64,000 nucleotides of DNA from Reyranella sp. (GCA_019750135.1 JAIEOV010000051.1:1-64000); one strand, 5' to 3'; shown: positions 1 through 8,745, counted from the stretch's first letter. Notes: generated by a model from the letters alone, not told the origin. A program made the numbers and translations.

Positions 1-14
1 ACCCTCCGACTCAT
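1..14 (-). CDS. possible 5' end of a gene leaving the window
   Basis: A minus-strand ATG (complement of 12-14) lies just downstream of a purine-rich Shine-Dalgarno stretch (complement of 18-30, GAGGAG about 7 nt from the ATG). Only four codons (M-S-R-R) are inside the window, so no product can be named. The leader upstream of it (30-120) has repeated TTTTGGGG-like and CTGTCC-like words. These recall insertion-sequence ends, but this is only an impression. Confidence 0.25.
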
Positions 15-150
15 CAGCTCCTCTCCTCCTGAGAAACTGTCCGGATTTTACCTGTCTCAGTTTTGGGGGGCACTCCAGTTTTCGCTTTGGGGCTCGGACT
101 GCCCGGAGGGAATAACCAAGCACCAGGAGGCGGGGGCGGCGAATTCGGAT

Positions 151-181
151 GAATTCGGATCGTTCCGCCCTGTCCGAATTC
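151..181. repeat. inverted repeat GAATTCGGA / TCCGAATTC
   Basis: GAATTCGGAT occurs twice in tandem at 141-160. The reverse complement TCCGAATTC sits at 173-181, so 151-159 can pair with 173-181 (9 bp, 13-nt loop). The first copy can pair instead, with one extra base pair. The stretch 1-464 otherwise shows no convincing gene. The repeat could be a terminator-like hairpin or part of a mobile-element edge. Confidence 0.45.
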
Positions 182-464
182 GAAGGGCAAGAAAGCCCGG
201 AATTTTGGGCCGTTTCTCGGCCCTGCGGCGATTTCCGTCGCGCAGCGCTGCGTTGGCCGGACGGGTGCGCCGCTTGGCTGTGGTGGATCGGATGAACGAT
301 GCATAGAGCAGAGCCGCCGGGAGGCGAGCGCAAGACAACATAACTTAAGTGCTCGTTGGAATCAACCGGCGTTTTATTTTTGCGCCCCATAGACGGCCGA
401 GCGACGCAACAACGTTGGGTGCAAGCAGAGCTGGCAATCTCATCGCATCACTCGACGACTGTGA

Positions 465-737
465 TCAGTCAGTCTCCTCGCTCGACGGCAACGCCAGCTC
501 CAGCAACGCGGGACCGGCGGTGATATGGACGATCGTATCTCCTTCCTGCGTGGTCTCATGCCAGTAGACGCGCAGTTGGTCGGCCATCGCGTCTCCGTCG
601 TTCAGTCGCTCGATGGCGTGGTCGATGTTCTCGCGCACCACAGGAGCAGCAGACTCGCGGCGAAGCAGCATCAGCTTTAGCGCTTCGACAAACTCGCTGT
701 TGTCGACCAAGACCCGGGTCTGATCGTTCGATGTCAT
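465..737 (-). CDS. small hypothetical protein, 90 aa
   Basis: An acidic soluble 90-residue protein with no signal peptide, membrane segment or recognised motif. It contains V-x-x-N-I-D-H-A-I-E-R-L, which looks helical, and a short hydrophobic stretch near the end. The start is well supported: GAGGAAGG lies a few bases upstream of the ATG at 737. It diverges from the ABC importer gene at 914, leaving 176 bp for two promoters. I do not recognise the family. Confidence 0.6.
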   Translation of the reverse strand: MTSNDQTRVLVDNSEFVEALKLMLLRRESAAPVVRENIDHAIERLNDGDAMADQLRVYWHETTQEGDTIVHITAGPALLELALPSSEETD

Positions 738-913
738 GGCCCTTCCTCAATGCGACGGCGGTTGACGATTCAACGAGAGGCCAAAAAGCGAGTTCCGGCC
801 ATCCCGAGGGGTCCGGAAACGTACCGTTGTGGTCCAGGCGGCCTTTGTCGAGCGCCTTGTCGGGTCGTGCAACCTTGCGTATGGAAGGATCTTCGCGAGG
901 CTGGAGGCTCTTC

Positions 914-1957
914 ATGGGCTGCTGTGATGAAACCACCGCCCGGGTCCCCGACACCGACGTATCCCGGCGCTCGCTGTTCAAGGGCGCGGGGCTGATCGCC
1001 AGCGTATTGTCGGCAGGGCAGGCGGCGCCCGCGATCGCGCAGGGCAAGCAGATCAAGCTCGCTTACTGCAGCCAGCTCCTGTGCGGCGTGCCCTACGAGG
1101 TCGCGCGCTCGAACGGCATCTTCAAGGCGCACGGCCTCGACGTGCAGTTCGTCTATACCCGCGGCGGCACGGCGGCGATGCAGGCGCTGGTCGGCGGCGC
1201 CGTCGACTATGCCGCCACCTCGCTCGACGTCGCCATCCAGGCCTATGCCAATGTCGGCGCCGACATCCGACGCTTTGCCGTGACCGGGCGGCTGCCGCTG
1301 TTCGCCATCGCCACCGCGCCCAAGACGGCCGACAAGATCAAGACGATCAAGGATCTCGAGGGCAAGACGGTCGGCATCAACGCCCTGGGCACGGCCGATC
1401 ATGCGCTCACTCTTTATCTCCTGAAGCAGGCCGGCGCCGACGCGCGCAAGGTCCAGTTCGCCACCATGGGGGTCAATCTCCTGGAGGCGCTGCGCCAGGG
1501 ACAGGTCGATGTCGGCCTGGTGCAGGAGCCGGCGCTCACCCTGGTGAAGCGGGCCGGCGGGCGCGTACTGATGAACGCCATGGATCTCGAGGAGGCCAAG
1601 AGCCATCTCGGCGGGTCGTTCGAGTTCATGGGCGTCGCCGTGCGCGGCAAGGAGATCGAGCAGCGCAAGCCCGAGATGATCGAGCTTACCAAGGCGCTTG
1701 CCGAGGCGCTGAAGGCTCTGCGCGAGATGAGCGGCGACCAGCTGAGTGCGGCTTTCCCCAAGGAGATGACGACCGGGCTCGATCTCAAGGAATTCGGCGA
1801 GATCATCCTGGCGCACCGTGAATCGCTCTATCCTCGGTCGGTGACCATCGATCTCGACTCCGCCAAGCGTGTCCAGCAGAGCCTCGTCGTCGGCGGCCTG
1901 ATCAAGCCCGACGCCAATATCTCGGGGCTGCACGACACCTCGATCGCCGGGGGCTGA
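914..1957 (+). CDS. ABC transporter substrate-binding protein, NitT/TauT (SsuA/THI5-like) type
   Basis: Periplasmic binding protein of 347 residues for an importer of the nitrate/taurine/sulfonate class. The N-terminus has a twin-arginine-like signal (S-R-R-S-L-F-K-G, then a hydrophobic stretch ending A-I-A), so Tat export is likely. The mature part has typical NMT1/THI5-like features: GIFKAHGLDVQFVYTRGG early, KDLEGKTVGINALGTADH in the middle, then a GQVDVGLVQEPA segment. The reading frame is open back to 731. I chose the ATG at 914 because GGAGG lies at 903-907 and the Tat signal follows at once. ATPase and permease genes follow. The ligand cannot be told from sequence. Confidence 0.88.
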   Translation: MGCCDETTARVPDTDVSRRSLFKGAGLIASVLSAGQAAPAIAQGKQIKLAYCSQLLCGVPYEVARSNGIFKAHGLDVQFVYTRGGTAAMQALVGGAVDYAATSLDVAIQAYANVGADIRRFAVTGRLPLFAIATAPKTADKIKTIKDLEGKTVGINALGTADHALTLYLLKQAGADARKVQFATMGVNLLEALRQGQVDVGLVQEPALTLVKRAGGRVLMNAMDLEEAKSHLGGSFEFMGVAVRGKEIEQRKPEMIELTKALAEALKALREMSGDQLSAAFPKEMTTGLDLKEFGEIILAHRESLYPRSVTIDLDSAKRVQQSLVVGGLIKPDANISGLHDTSIAGG

Positions 1958-1960
1958 GCG

Positions 1961-2713
1961 CTGCTGCACGTCCGCGATCTGACAATCTCCTACGGCGGCG
2001 AACCGGTCCTCGAAGGAGCGAGCCTGTCCGTCGGCGAGGGCAGCTTCGTCAGCCTCGTCGGGCCGTCCGGCTCGGGCAAGTCGAGCCTGCTGCGCGCCGT
2101 GATCGGTCTGCAGCAGCCGCTGTCGGGCGAGGTCGAGACGACGCTCACCCGCGCCGAGATCGGCCTGTTGTTCCAGGACGATGCGCTGCTGCCGTGGAAG
2201 ACGGCGCGCGAGAACGTGGTGCTCGGCCTGACTCTGAACGGCATGGAGCGCGGCAAGGCATTGGTCGAGGCCGACACCTGGCTCGACCGGCTGGGCCTTG
2301 CCGAGTTCGGCGATCGTTTTCCGCGCCATCTGAGCGGCGGCCAGCGCAAGCGCGTCGCGCTCGCCCAGGTGCTGGCGCGCCAGCCCAAGCTCATCCTGAT
2401 GGACGAGCCGTTCGCGTCCCTCGACGCGATCGTGCGCGCCCGCGTGGTCAAGGATGTCGTGTCGTTGGTCGAGCGCGGCGGCATCAGCGCGCTCCTCGTC
2501 ACCCACGACCTCGAAGAGGCGCTCAGCCTCTCCGACGATGTCTACCTGCTGTCGCAGGGACCGCGCGCCAGAATCACCCAGCACTATCACGTGCCGATCC
2601 CGCGGCCGCGCGATCCCGTGCTGTCGCGTACCCACCCAGCCTTTGCCCCGCTCTACGAGCGGCTATGGGCCGACCTGTCGCGCGCCGTCGATCACCGCGC
2701 GGAGGCGGCGTGA
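1961..2713 (+). CDS. ABC transporter ATP-binding protein, NitT/TauT type (non-AUG start)
   Basis: Cytoplasmic ATPase energising the importer. Order of motifs: Walker A GPSGSGKSS (about 2065-2090), Q-loop in LLFQDDALLPW, signature LSGGQRKRVALAQ, Walker B LILMDEPFASLD, switch His in LLVTHDLEEAL. Between the upstream TGA (1955-1957) and Walker A there is no ATG, GTG or TTG in frame. Homologous proteins start near M-L-H-V-R-D-L, which places the start on CTG at 1961 (or 1964), behind a GGGGG run. A downstream GTG at 2099 would delete Walker A and is unlikely. The gene is in the same frame as the binding-protein gene. Confidence 0.85.
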   Translation: MLHVRDLTISYGGEPVLEGASLSVGEGSFVSLVGPSGSGKSSLLRAVIGLQQPLSGEVETTLTRAEIGLLFQDDALLPWKTARENVVLGLTLNGMERGKALVEADTWLDRLGLAEFGDRFPRHLSGGQRKRVALAQVLARQPKLILMDEPFASLDAIVRARVVKDVVSLVERGGISALLVTHDLEEALSLSDDVYLLSQGPRARITQHYHVPIPRPRDPVLSRTHPAFAPLYERLWADLSRAVDHRAEAA

Positions 2714-3468
2714 ACATGCTCGACCCGCGCTATGCCTGGCTGCGCCGGCTGATCGCCCTGGGGCTGGTGCTCGCGCTATGGGAGGCGGCGGGCCGCGCCG
2801 GCCTGCTCAATCCGCTGTTTGCGCCCAGCCCGAGCAAGGTCTGGGTCGCGCTCGTCGACCTGTTCGCCGACGGACGCATCTGGCCGCATCTCGAGGCGAC
2901 GTTCTCCGCAGCGCTCGGCGGCCTGGTGCTCGGCATCGTGGTCGGCGTCCTGCTGGGCGTCGCCGCCGCGCTCATCCCTCTCGTTGCCGAGCTGCTGGAG
3001 CCGGTGATGAGCGTGCTCAATGCCATCCCGCGCGTGATCCTGGCGCCGCTGTTCGTGATCTGGCTGGGCATCGGCATCGCGTCGAAGATCGCGCTCAGCT
3101 TCATCCTGGTGGCGGTGCTGATCTTCTTCACCGTGTTCGCCGGCATTCGCCAGGTCGACCGCAAGCTGGTCGAGCGCGTCGTCACCTTGGGCGGCGGGCG
3201 CCTCGCGCTGGTGCGCCATGTCTATCTGCCGTCGGTCGCGGCCTGGGTGTTGGGCAACCTGAAGGTCGCGGTCGGCTTTGCCTTCACCGGCGCCTGCGTC
3301 GGCGAGTTCGTGGCGGCCACCCACGGGCTGGGATACCTGCTGTCGTTCGCCCAGAGCACCTACAACGCGGCGCTGATGTTCGCCCTGATCCTGCTGATCC
3401 TCGTGGTGGTGATGCTGATCTTCGCCATCGCCGGCCGGTTGGAGCGACGCCTGCTGCGCTGGAACTGA
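2710..3468 (+). CDS. ABC transporter permease, NitT/TauT type
   Basis: Inner-membrane permease of about 250 residues with six or so hydrophobic segments. The cytoplasmic loop motif (EAA loop) around R-K-L-V-E-R-V-V-T-L-G-G-G couples to the ATPase. The start is GTG at 2710, overlapping the ATPase stop by four bases (GTGA), or ATG at 2716; either gives the same protein apart from two residues. It is the third and last gene of the importer operon. No fourth gene follows; 437 bp of non-coding DNA comes next. Confidence 0.88.
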   Translation: MNMLDPRYAWLRRLIALGLVLALWEAAGRAGLLNPLFAPSPSKVWVALVDLFADGRIWPHLEATFSAALGGLVLGIVVGVLLGVAAALIPLVAELLEPVMSVLNAIPRVILAPLFVIWLGIGIASKIALSFILVAVLIFFTVFAGIRQVDRKLVERVVTLGGGRLALVRHVYLPSVAAWVLGNLKVAVGFAFTGACVGEFVAATHGLGYLLSFAQSTYNAALMFALILLILVVVMLIFAIAGRLERRLLRWN

Positions 3469-3905
3469 ATCCGACGGTTGCCGCGAACGCCGTCATGACT
3501 GATATGCACATGTCCGTCACTCGTCATGAACGATCAGCGCTTCATCAGATCGGCATCGAAGCGTCGAGATGAAACATGTTCGCGTCTTGGAATCACTCAG
3601 GCTGATGCATGCGAACAGAAATTCACGATGACGAAAACGATGGCGTCCAGATCGTCCTGATTCTATTCGCTCATCGGCGCGTCACGCGTCGTGCTCGTCG
3701 AGACTCCTTCGGCGCGATTGTTCTTCATCGCATGCGCAGCGTTCATTGAATATGCGAAGTCGCATTTCAGCTGATGCATCGTCGCGCTCTCGCGAGGCAT
3801 CCGTTTTTGCAATGGCAGCCGTAAACGGCGCTCAATGCAGTGTAAGGCACGAGTCAGTCTCGGCGCGCCTCATGACGTCGTTCGTAAATTGGTAGGAGGA
3901 CGTTC
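3469..3905. other. intergenic region without recognised gene
   Basis: About 437 bases, visibly lower in G+C than the flanking genes. No open frame looks coding on either strand. The stretch has several short TCATGA/ATGA words but no clear hairpin or operator that I can defend. The promoter of the small secreted protein at 3906 presumably lies in its right end. Confidence 0.5.
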
Positions 3906-4217
3906 ATGTCGCGCATGTTTTTTGTTTCCGCGTTTCTCGTCGCTTCGGCCGTGAGCCTCGGCGTGAGCAACGCTCAAAGCGCTTCCGACACCAAGTGCGG
4001 GCCGGTTGCCTACGACCAGGCCAAGCAGACCTACGTCGGCATTCCCTGCAACAGCGCCGCCACGCCGGAAGCGCCGACCGGAACGACGGCGTCGGCGGCC
4101 AAGCCGGCCGCCCAGAAGTGCGGCCCTGCGAGCTACGACCAGGCCACGCAGAGCTATGTCAGTCTTCCTTGCGTCGCCGGCACGACCGAGGAAAACCCGG
4201 CTGGCCGTTCGCAATAG
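3906..4217 (+). CDS. small secreted protein with two Cys-Pro repeats
   Basis: A 103-residue exported protein. A signal peptide of about 23 residues ends at S-N-A-Q. The mature part holds two copies of a unit of about 19 residues, KCGPVAYDQAKQTYVGIPC and KCGPASYDQATQSYVSLPC, separated by an Ala/Thr/Pro-rich linker. Each unit has two Cys that could form a local disulfide. A strong Shine-Dalgarno (AGGAGGA, 3895-3901) precedes the ATG. I do not recognise a named family. It stands alone between an ABC operon and a leftward Bug gene. Confidence 0.7.
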   Translation: MSRMFFVSAFLVASAVSLGVSNAQSASDTKCGPVAYDQAKQTYVGIPCNSAATPEAPTGTTASAAKPAAQKCGPASYDQATQSYVSLPCVAGTTEENPAGRSQ

Positions 4218-4277
4218 CGTCGTCCGATGGCGGTCGGCGCGGCCCTGAGCGCGTGTCGACCGCCGGCGGAGCGTCCA

Positions 4278-4457
4278 TCATTCCTGGACGAGCAGGACCC
4301 GCAGGTCCGAGGTCGGTACGAAATCCCGGACCTCGCCTTGCACGAGCAGCGACGTCGTCTGGGCGAGAGGCACCGGGGAACGGAAGTACATGGCGACAGT
4401 TGGCCCGCCGTTGGTCCAGGGGAATGCGGGAACTGGATCGCCCTTCACCGCTTGCCG
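4278..4457 (-). pseudogene. possible C-terminal gene fragment
   Basis: On the minus strand a frame of about 60 codons ending at TGA 4278-4280 reads like real protein (for example PWTNGGPTVAMYFRSPVPLA, then VRDFVPTSDLRVLLVQE). It has no convincing start: upstream the frame runs into the 3' end of the Bug receptor gene. It may be the remains of a longer gene cut off at 4475. Family unknown. Confidence 0.3.
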
Positions 4458-4474
4458 CTGTCGTCGCGGCCCTT

Positions 4475-5446
4475 TCACTGCAGCTCGATGCGCGACTGCA
4501 CGATGATGTCGCGCCACATCGGCACTTCGCGCGCGACCCGCTGCGCCAGGCCCTGCGGACCGCGCGCCCGCACGTCGAAGCCAACGCCGCGCAGCTTCTC
4601 CAGCGTCGCCGCATCCGCCAGCACGTGCAGCGTGTCGCGTGCCACGCGCTGCACGATCGCGTCGGGCGTTCCCGCAGGCGCGTACATGCCCTGGAAGGTC
4701 TCGGAGACGAAGCCGGGATAGCCCTGCTCCTCCATGGTCGGCACGTCGGGCAGGTCGAACCAGCGGTTGTCGGCGGTGATGGCGAGCGCGCGCAGGGCAC
4801 CCGACTTGATGTGCGGATGCGCCGGCGGCAGGGCGGTGATGCCGACCGGGGTGGTCCTGGCGAGCAGCGCCTGGATGGCGGGTCCCGCGCCGTTGTAGGG
4901 GATGTTCTCGACCGGGATGCCGGCCTTGAGCTGCAGCAGCTCGGCCGTCAGATGCGGCGTCGAGCCCTGGCCCGGGTTGATGACGTCGAGCTTCTCCTTG
5001 TCCGCCTTGGCCTTGTCGACCAGTTGCCTGATCGAGGTGATGGGCGAGGAGGGATGGACCAGGATGACGTTGGGCGACGAGCCGAGCTCGGTGATCGGCA
5101 GGAAGTCCTTGAACGGATCGTAGCCGGGGTCGCGGAACAGGCTGGGATTGACGACGAAGCCGGTCGAGGCGATCAGCAGCGTGTAGCCGTCGGCCGGCGA
5201 CTTCGCGACCTGCACCACGCCGATATTGCCGCCCGCGCCCGCGCGATTGACGATCACTGCGGGCTGGCCGAACTTCGCGCCGAGCCCCGTCGAGATCATG
5301 CGCGCCATCACGTCGGTCGGTCCGCCCGGCGCCGCCGGAACGATGAACCGCACCGGCCGATTGGGATACGGCCCTTCGGTCTGGGCATGCGCGCCGCTTC
5401 CCGCGGTTGCCAGCATCGCCGCGAACGCCGCTCGTCGGGTCAGCAT
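4475..5446 (-). CDS. Bug-family (TTT) periplasmic receptor
   Basis: Tripartite tricarboxylate transporter substrate-binding protein of 323 residues. It has a signal peptide ending A-H-A-Q, then the family start Y-P-N-R-P-V-R-F-I-V-P-A-A-P-G-G-P-T-D and the A-G-A-G-G-N-I-G loop. VNPGQGSTPHLTAELLQLKA-like and IPYNGAGPAIQALLA segments follow. The start at 5446 is supported by GGGGGGAG just upstream. No TctA/TctB membrane genes lie beside it, so it is a solitary receptor, as is common in the Bug family. The ligand (often a di- or tricarboxylate) cannot be inferred. Confidence 0.88.
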   Translation of the reverse strand: MLTRRAAFAAMLATAGSGAHAQTEGPYPNRPVRFIVPAAPGGPTDVMARMISTGLGAKFGQPAVIVNRAGAGGNIGVVQVAKSPADGYTLLIASTGFVVNPSLFRDPGYDPFKDFLPITELGSSPNVILVHPSSPITSIRQLVDKAKADKEKLDVINPGQGSTPHLTAELLQLKAGIPVENIPYNGAGPAIQALLARTTPVGITALPPAHPHIKSGALRALAITADNRWFDLPDVPTMEEQGYPGFVSETFQGMYAPAGTPDAIVQRVARDTLHVLADAATLEKLRGVGFDVRARGPQGLAQRVAREVPMWRDIIVQSRIELQ

Positions 5447-5471
5447 CGATCGCTCCCCCCGGATGGGCAGG

Positions 5472-7532
5472 TTACGCCGCCGCGAATGAAATCCCACGCT
5501 CCGGGAACGTCCGCAGCATGCGGCTCACCGCCTCGTTCTGCACCGCCGCGGATTGGCCCGGGCGCGTCATGAACTTGAAGCGGATCGCCAGCGCATTGTC
5601 GCTGACGTCGGCAATGGCGTCCATCTTGAGCGGTTCGAGCATCGCCTGGTTGAGCTCCGGGATCGCCATGATGTCGTCGGCGATCTTCGCGGTCGCCTCG
5701 CGCAGCTTGTCGAGATCGGTGTCGCGGGCGAAGCGCAGGGTGAAGTCGGCGGCGGCCCAGTCGCGGCTGAGGTTGGTGACGCGCCCGAGATCGCCGAAGG
5801 GAACGGTGTGGAGCTGGCCGTTCTGGCTGCGCAGGCGGACCGAGCGCAGGGTGAAGCCTTCGACCTTGCCCTTGGCCTTTTCGCAATCGATGCTCTCGCC
5901 GACGCGAAAGGCATCGTCGGTCAGATAGAAGACGCCCGAGACGATGTCGCGCACCAGGGTCTGGCTGCCGAACGACAGCGCCAGACCCAGCACCGACGCC
6001 CCGGCCAGCAACGGCGTGACATTCACACCGATATTCTCCAGCGCGATCAGCACGGCCACCACCGTCAGCACGATCGCGACCGTGACCCGCAACAAGGGGA
6101 TCAGCGTATGCAGGCGCGTGGCATTGGACGCGTCATTCGTATGCCGCAGCAGATGCGACTCGGCGAAATACTTGAAGACCTCCCACAGCACGTAGGCGGT
6201 GAACAACGTGATGCCCGCGGTGCGCGATTGGCCGGTCAGGCGGTCCCAGCCGTCGGCATCGACCAGGCCGAGAACGTTCACCACCCAGCTCTCGCCGATC
6301 AGGACGATCACGCCGATCAGCACGGCAGCCCGGATGCACCGTGCGACGACATCGGCCAGCGTCGGCGTGGTGCGGGCCGGCGTGAAGCCGGGCAGCTGCG
6401 AATGCAGCCGTCGGACCAGGGCCTGCAGGAGGGTCTCGAAAAACAGCACGCCGAAAAGCAGGTTGAGCGTGAGCAACAGCGCGGTCGGCACATGAAGATG
6501 GTCGGTGACGGCGCCATAGACCTGCGTCGCGACCAGCGCGGTCAGCAGGGGAACGGTGATGCCCAGCCAGTGACGGCCGATGAAACCGGCGTAATGCGCG
6601 GTGCGCCCCAGACCTCTCAGCCATTGCTGGACGTCTGGTTTCACCATGACCATCAACCAGATGGGCAACAGGAGGACGAGCGGGCTGGTGATGAGCCGCG
6701 CCGCGGCGATGGCGTCGTCGGACGTGGCGAACCCTGCGACCTGACCCGCCACAAAGCGAAGGAAGATGAAGAAGAGCATCATGCCGATGAGGCACTGGTA
6801 GAGATGACGCGCGGCGCGATCGTCGAGCTCGCAAAGCCGGGCGGCGCCGAGATCCGGGCGGAAGATCAGGCGCAGGACGAAGGAATTGACGCGCCAGATC
6901 AGCAGCGTCGTCATTGCTGCATGGGCGAATGTCGGCTGTGGCCCGGTTCCCGAGAACAGCGCGCCCGATGCGAACGTGCTTGCGAGCCCGAGACCGACGA
7001 GGGGAAGTGCGTCCAGCAGCGCCAGCAAGCCGAGATAGGCCAGTGAGCGCATGCCTTTCTCGGGCGCAGCGTTCGGCGCGACGCGGATTTTCAGGGGTGT
7101 GATGGCCGCACGCAGCGCCATTTCGACCGCTACGCCAGCAATCATTACCGCCACCAGGACCATGAGGAAGCCCCCGGTGCCTCGCCCGCCGGACGAGCCT
7201 TCATCCAGCGCCTGCAACAGGCGCCTTGCGGCGTCTCTTGCCTGCGGGATGGCGGCGACGACCTGCTTCAGCCGGTCGCGGAAGGTGTTGAACACGCCTG
7301 GGTGGTTCGCGTCCTTTGGGTCGGCGGGACTTGCGGCCTCGGGCTTGGCGGCTGCCGTCGCGCCCTGCGCCTTGAGCTCGTCGGCCACCGCCTTCTTGAC
7401 CGCTTCGACCAGAGCGTCGAACTGCTCCTGGGGGAGAGGCTGCGGACGTGTCGGTGGGGTCTGCGCGAAAGCAGTGCCGATCAGCCCCAGCACCAGGGCG
7501 GCAACCACCACCATCGCACGCAACGCAGTCAC
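5472..7532 (-). CDS. large mechanosensitive ion channel (MscS family)
   Basis: Inner-membrane channel of 686 residues, more than twice the size of E. coli MscS. Order: signal peptide (to about residue 24, T-A-F-A-Q), a periplasmic helical stretch, about ten hydrophobic segments, then the MscS core. The pore helix and beta domain are recognisable from GASVLGLALSFGSQTLVRD, followed by F-R-V-G-E-S-I and the C-terminal alpha/beta domain. The GTG at 7532 is chosen because GGGGGG lies 8-13 bases upstream and the signal peptide follows. An upstream extension to 7709 would overlap the divergent reductase gene. The likely role is release of solutes on hypo-osmotic shock. Confidence 0.87.
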   Translation of the reverse strand: MTALRAMVVVAALVLGLIGTAFAQTPPTRPQPLPQEQFDALVEAVKKAVADELKAQGATAAAKPEAASPADPKDANHPGVFNTFRDRLKQVVAAIPQARDAARRLLQALDEGSSGGRGTGGFLMVLVAVMIAGVAVEMALRAAITPLKIRVAPNAAPEKGMRSLAYLGLLALLDALPLVGLGLASTFASGALFSGTGPQPTFAHAAMTTLLIWRVNSFVLRLIFRPDLGAARLCELDDRAARHLYQCLIGMMLFFIFLRFVAGQVAGFATSDDAIAAARLITSPLVLLLPIWLMVMVKPDVQQWLRGLGRTAHYAGFIGRHWLGITVPLLTALVATQVYGAVTDHLHVPTALLLTLNLLFGVLFFETLLQALVRRLHSQLPGFTPARTTPTLADVVARCIRAAVLIGVIVLIGESWVVNVLGLVDADGWDRLTGQSRTAGITLFTAYVLWEVFKYFAESHLLRHTNDASNATRLHTLIPLLRVTVAIVLTVVAVLIALENIGVNVTPLLAGASVLGLALSFGSQTLVRDIVSGVFYLTDDAFRVGESIDCEKAKGKVEGFTLRSVRLRSQNGQLHTVPFGDLGRVTNLSRDWAAADFTLRFARDTDLDKLREATAKIADDIMAIPELNQAMLEPLKMDAIADVSDNALAIRFKFMTRPGQSAAVQNEAVSRMLRTFPERGISFAAA

Positions 7533-7629
7533 CCTGATTTCCCCCCAAGTGCCGGCTGGGATTGATTTTTTGCCTCTTCGGCCGATCATGGCCCATTCCG
7601 ATCCGGATGGGAAACCGAGGGAGCCTCTT

Positions 7630-8634
7630 ATGACCGCCAGCACGCAATCGAAGGTCCGTACACTGGGCAGCAGCGACCTTTCCGTTCTGGCGATCGGGCT
7701 CGGCTGCATGTCGCTCTCCGGCGCCTACGGCAAGAGCAACGACGACGAGGGGATCCGCGTCATCCATCACGCCATCGACCGCGGCGTGAATTTCCTCGAC
7801 AGCTCCGACATGTACGGCTGGGGCCACAACGAGACCCTGATCGGCAAGGCGCTGGCCGGCGGCCGGCGCGAGAAGGTCGTGCTCGCCACCAAGTTCGGCC
7901 AGACGCAGCAGCCGGGTGGCGCCAACGGCGTCGACGGCAGCCCGGCCTATGTGAAGGCGGCGTGCGACGCCAGCCTGAAGCGCCTCGGCGTCGACGTCAT
8001 CGACCTCTACTACCAGCACCGCGTCGATCCCTCGGTGCCGATCGAGGACACGGTCGGCGCCATGGGCGAGCTGGTGAAGGCAGGCAAGGTGCGCGCGCTC
8101 GGCTTGAGCGAGGCCAAGCCCGAGACCATCCGGCGGGCGCACAAGGTCCATCCTCTTGCCGCGGTGCAGAGCGAATACTCGCTGCTCTATCGCGAGCACG
8201 CCGAGGAGACGCTCAAGACCACGCGCGAGCTCGGCATCTCCTACGTCGCCTACTCGCCGCTCGGCCGCAGTCTGCTGACCGGCACGGTGCGGCAGGCCTC
8301 CGACATTCCCGAGGGCGACGGCCGCGGCCGCCACCCGCGCTTTGCCGCGAACAACCTCAGCCAGAACCTCGCCAGGACCGCGGCCATCGAGACCGTGGCG
8401 CGCGAGAAGGGCTGCAAGCCGGGCCAGGTGGCGCTTGCCTGGTTGCTGGCGCAAGGCGCAGACATCGTGCCGATCCCGGGCACGAAGCGGGCGGAGCGGA
8501 TCGATGAAAACGTGGCGGCGCTCGGCATCGCGCTTTCGGCTGAGGAGGTTGCCCGGCTGTCTTCGGCGCTGCCGCCGGGAGCGGCCGCGGGCACGCGCTA
8601 TCCGGAAGGCGGCATGAAGGGCGTCTACCTCTGA
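7630..8634 (+). CDS. aldo/keto reductase
   Basis: Cytosolic NADPH-dependent oxidoreductase of 334 residues with a TIM-barrel fold. The catalytic tetrad is visible: Asp and Tyr in FLDSSDMYGWG, Lys in VVLATKFG, His in YYQHRVDP. The C-terminal cofactor-binding stretch IVPIPGTKRAERIDENV is typical of the AKR13/YajO-like group. GAGGGAG precedes the ATG at 7630. The gene diverges from the MscS gene with about 97 bp between starts. The substrate is unknown; these enzymes usually reduce aldehydes or quinones. Confidence 0.92.
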   Translation: MTASTQSKVRTLGSSDLSVLAIGLGCMSLSGAYGKSNDDEGIRVIHHAIDRGVNFLDSSDMYGWGHNETLIGKALAGGRREKVVLATKFGQTQQPGGANGVDGSPAYVKAACDASLKRLGVDVIDLYYQHRVDPSVPIEDTVGAMGELVKAGKVRALGLSEAKPETIRRAHKVHPLAAVQSEYSLLYREHAEETLKTTRELGISYVAYSPLGRSLLTGTVRQASDIPEGDGRGRHPRFAANNLSQNLARTAAIETVAREKGCKPGQVALAWLLAQGADIVPIPGTKRAERIDENVAALGIALSAEEVARLSSALPPGAAAGTRYPEGGMKGVYL

Positions 8635-8745
8635 CCATTCGGAGACAACGTCACGAATGTGCGAAACCTCACAGCAAGCTAGGCGCGATCTGTTTCACCG
8701 TTTATAGAGCGTTAGGCGCAACCCCGTACTTTGGCGATCTGCTGA

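Noticed and set aside
349-567. 72-codon plus-strand frame near the left edge
   Set aside because: It overlaps the 465-737 gene, which has a better Shine-Dalgarno. No recognisable features.
1955-1957. TGA as a selenocysteine or readthrough codon fusing binding protein and ATPase
   Set aside because: The binding protein ends naturally here, and a periplasmic-cytoplasmic fusion makes no sense. A CTG start is simpler; recorded only as an alternative.
770-2635. 621-codon minus-strand frame over the ABC importer
   Set aside because: Antisense to two genes with clear domains. Its sequence is Arg/Gly/Asp-rich low complexity.
2194-2709. N-terminal extension of the permease frame
   Set aside because: It overlaps the ATPase gene, and its translation is Arg/Ala-rich junk. 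The real permease begins at 2710 or 2716.
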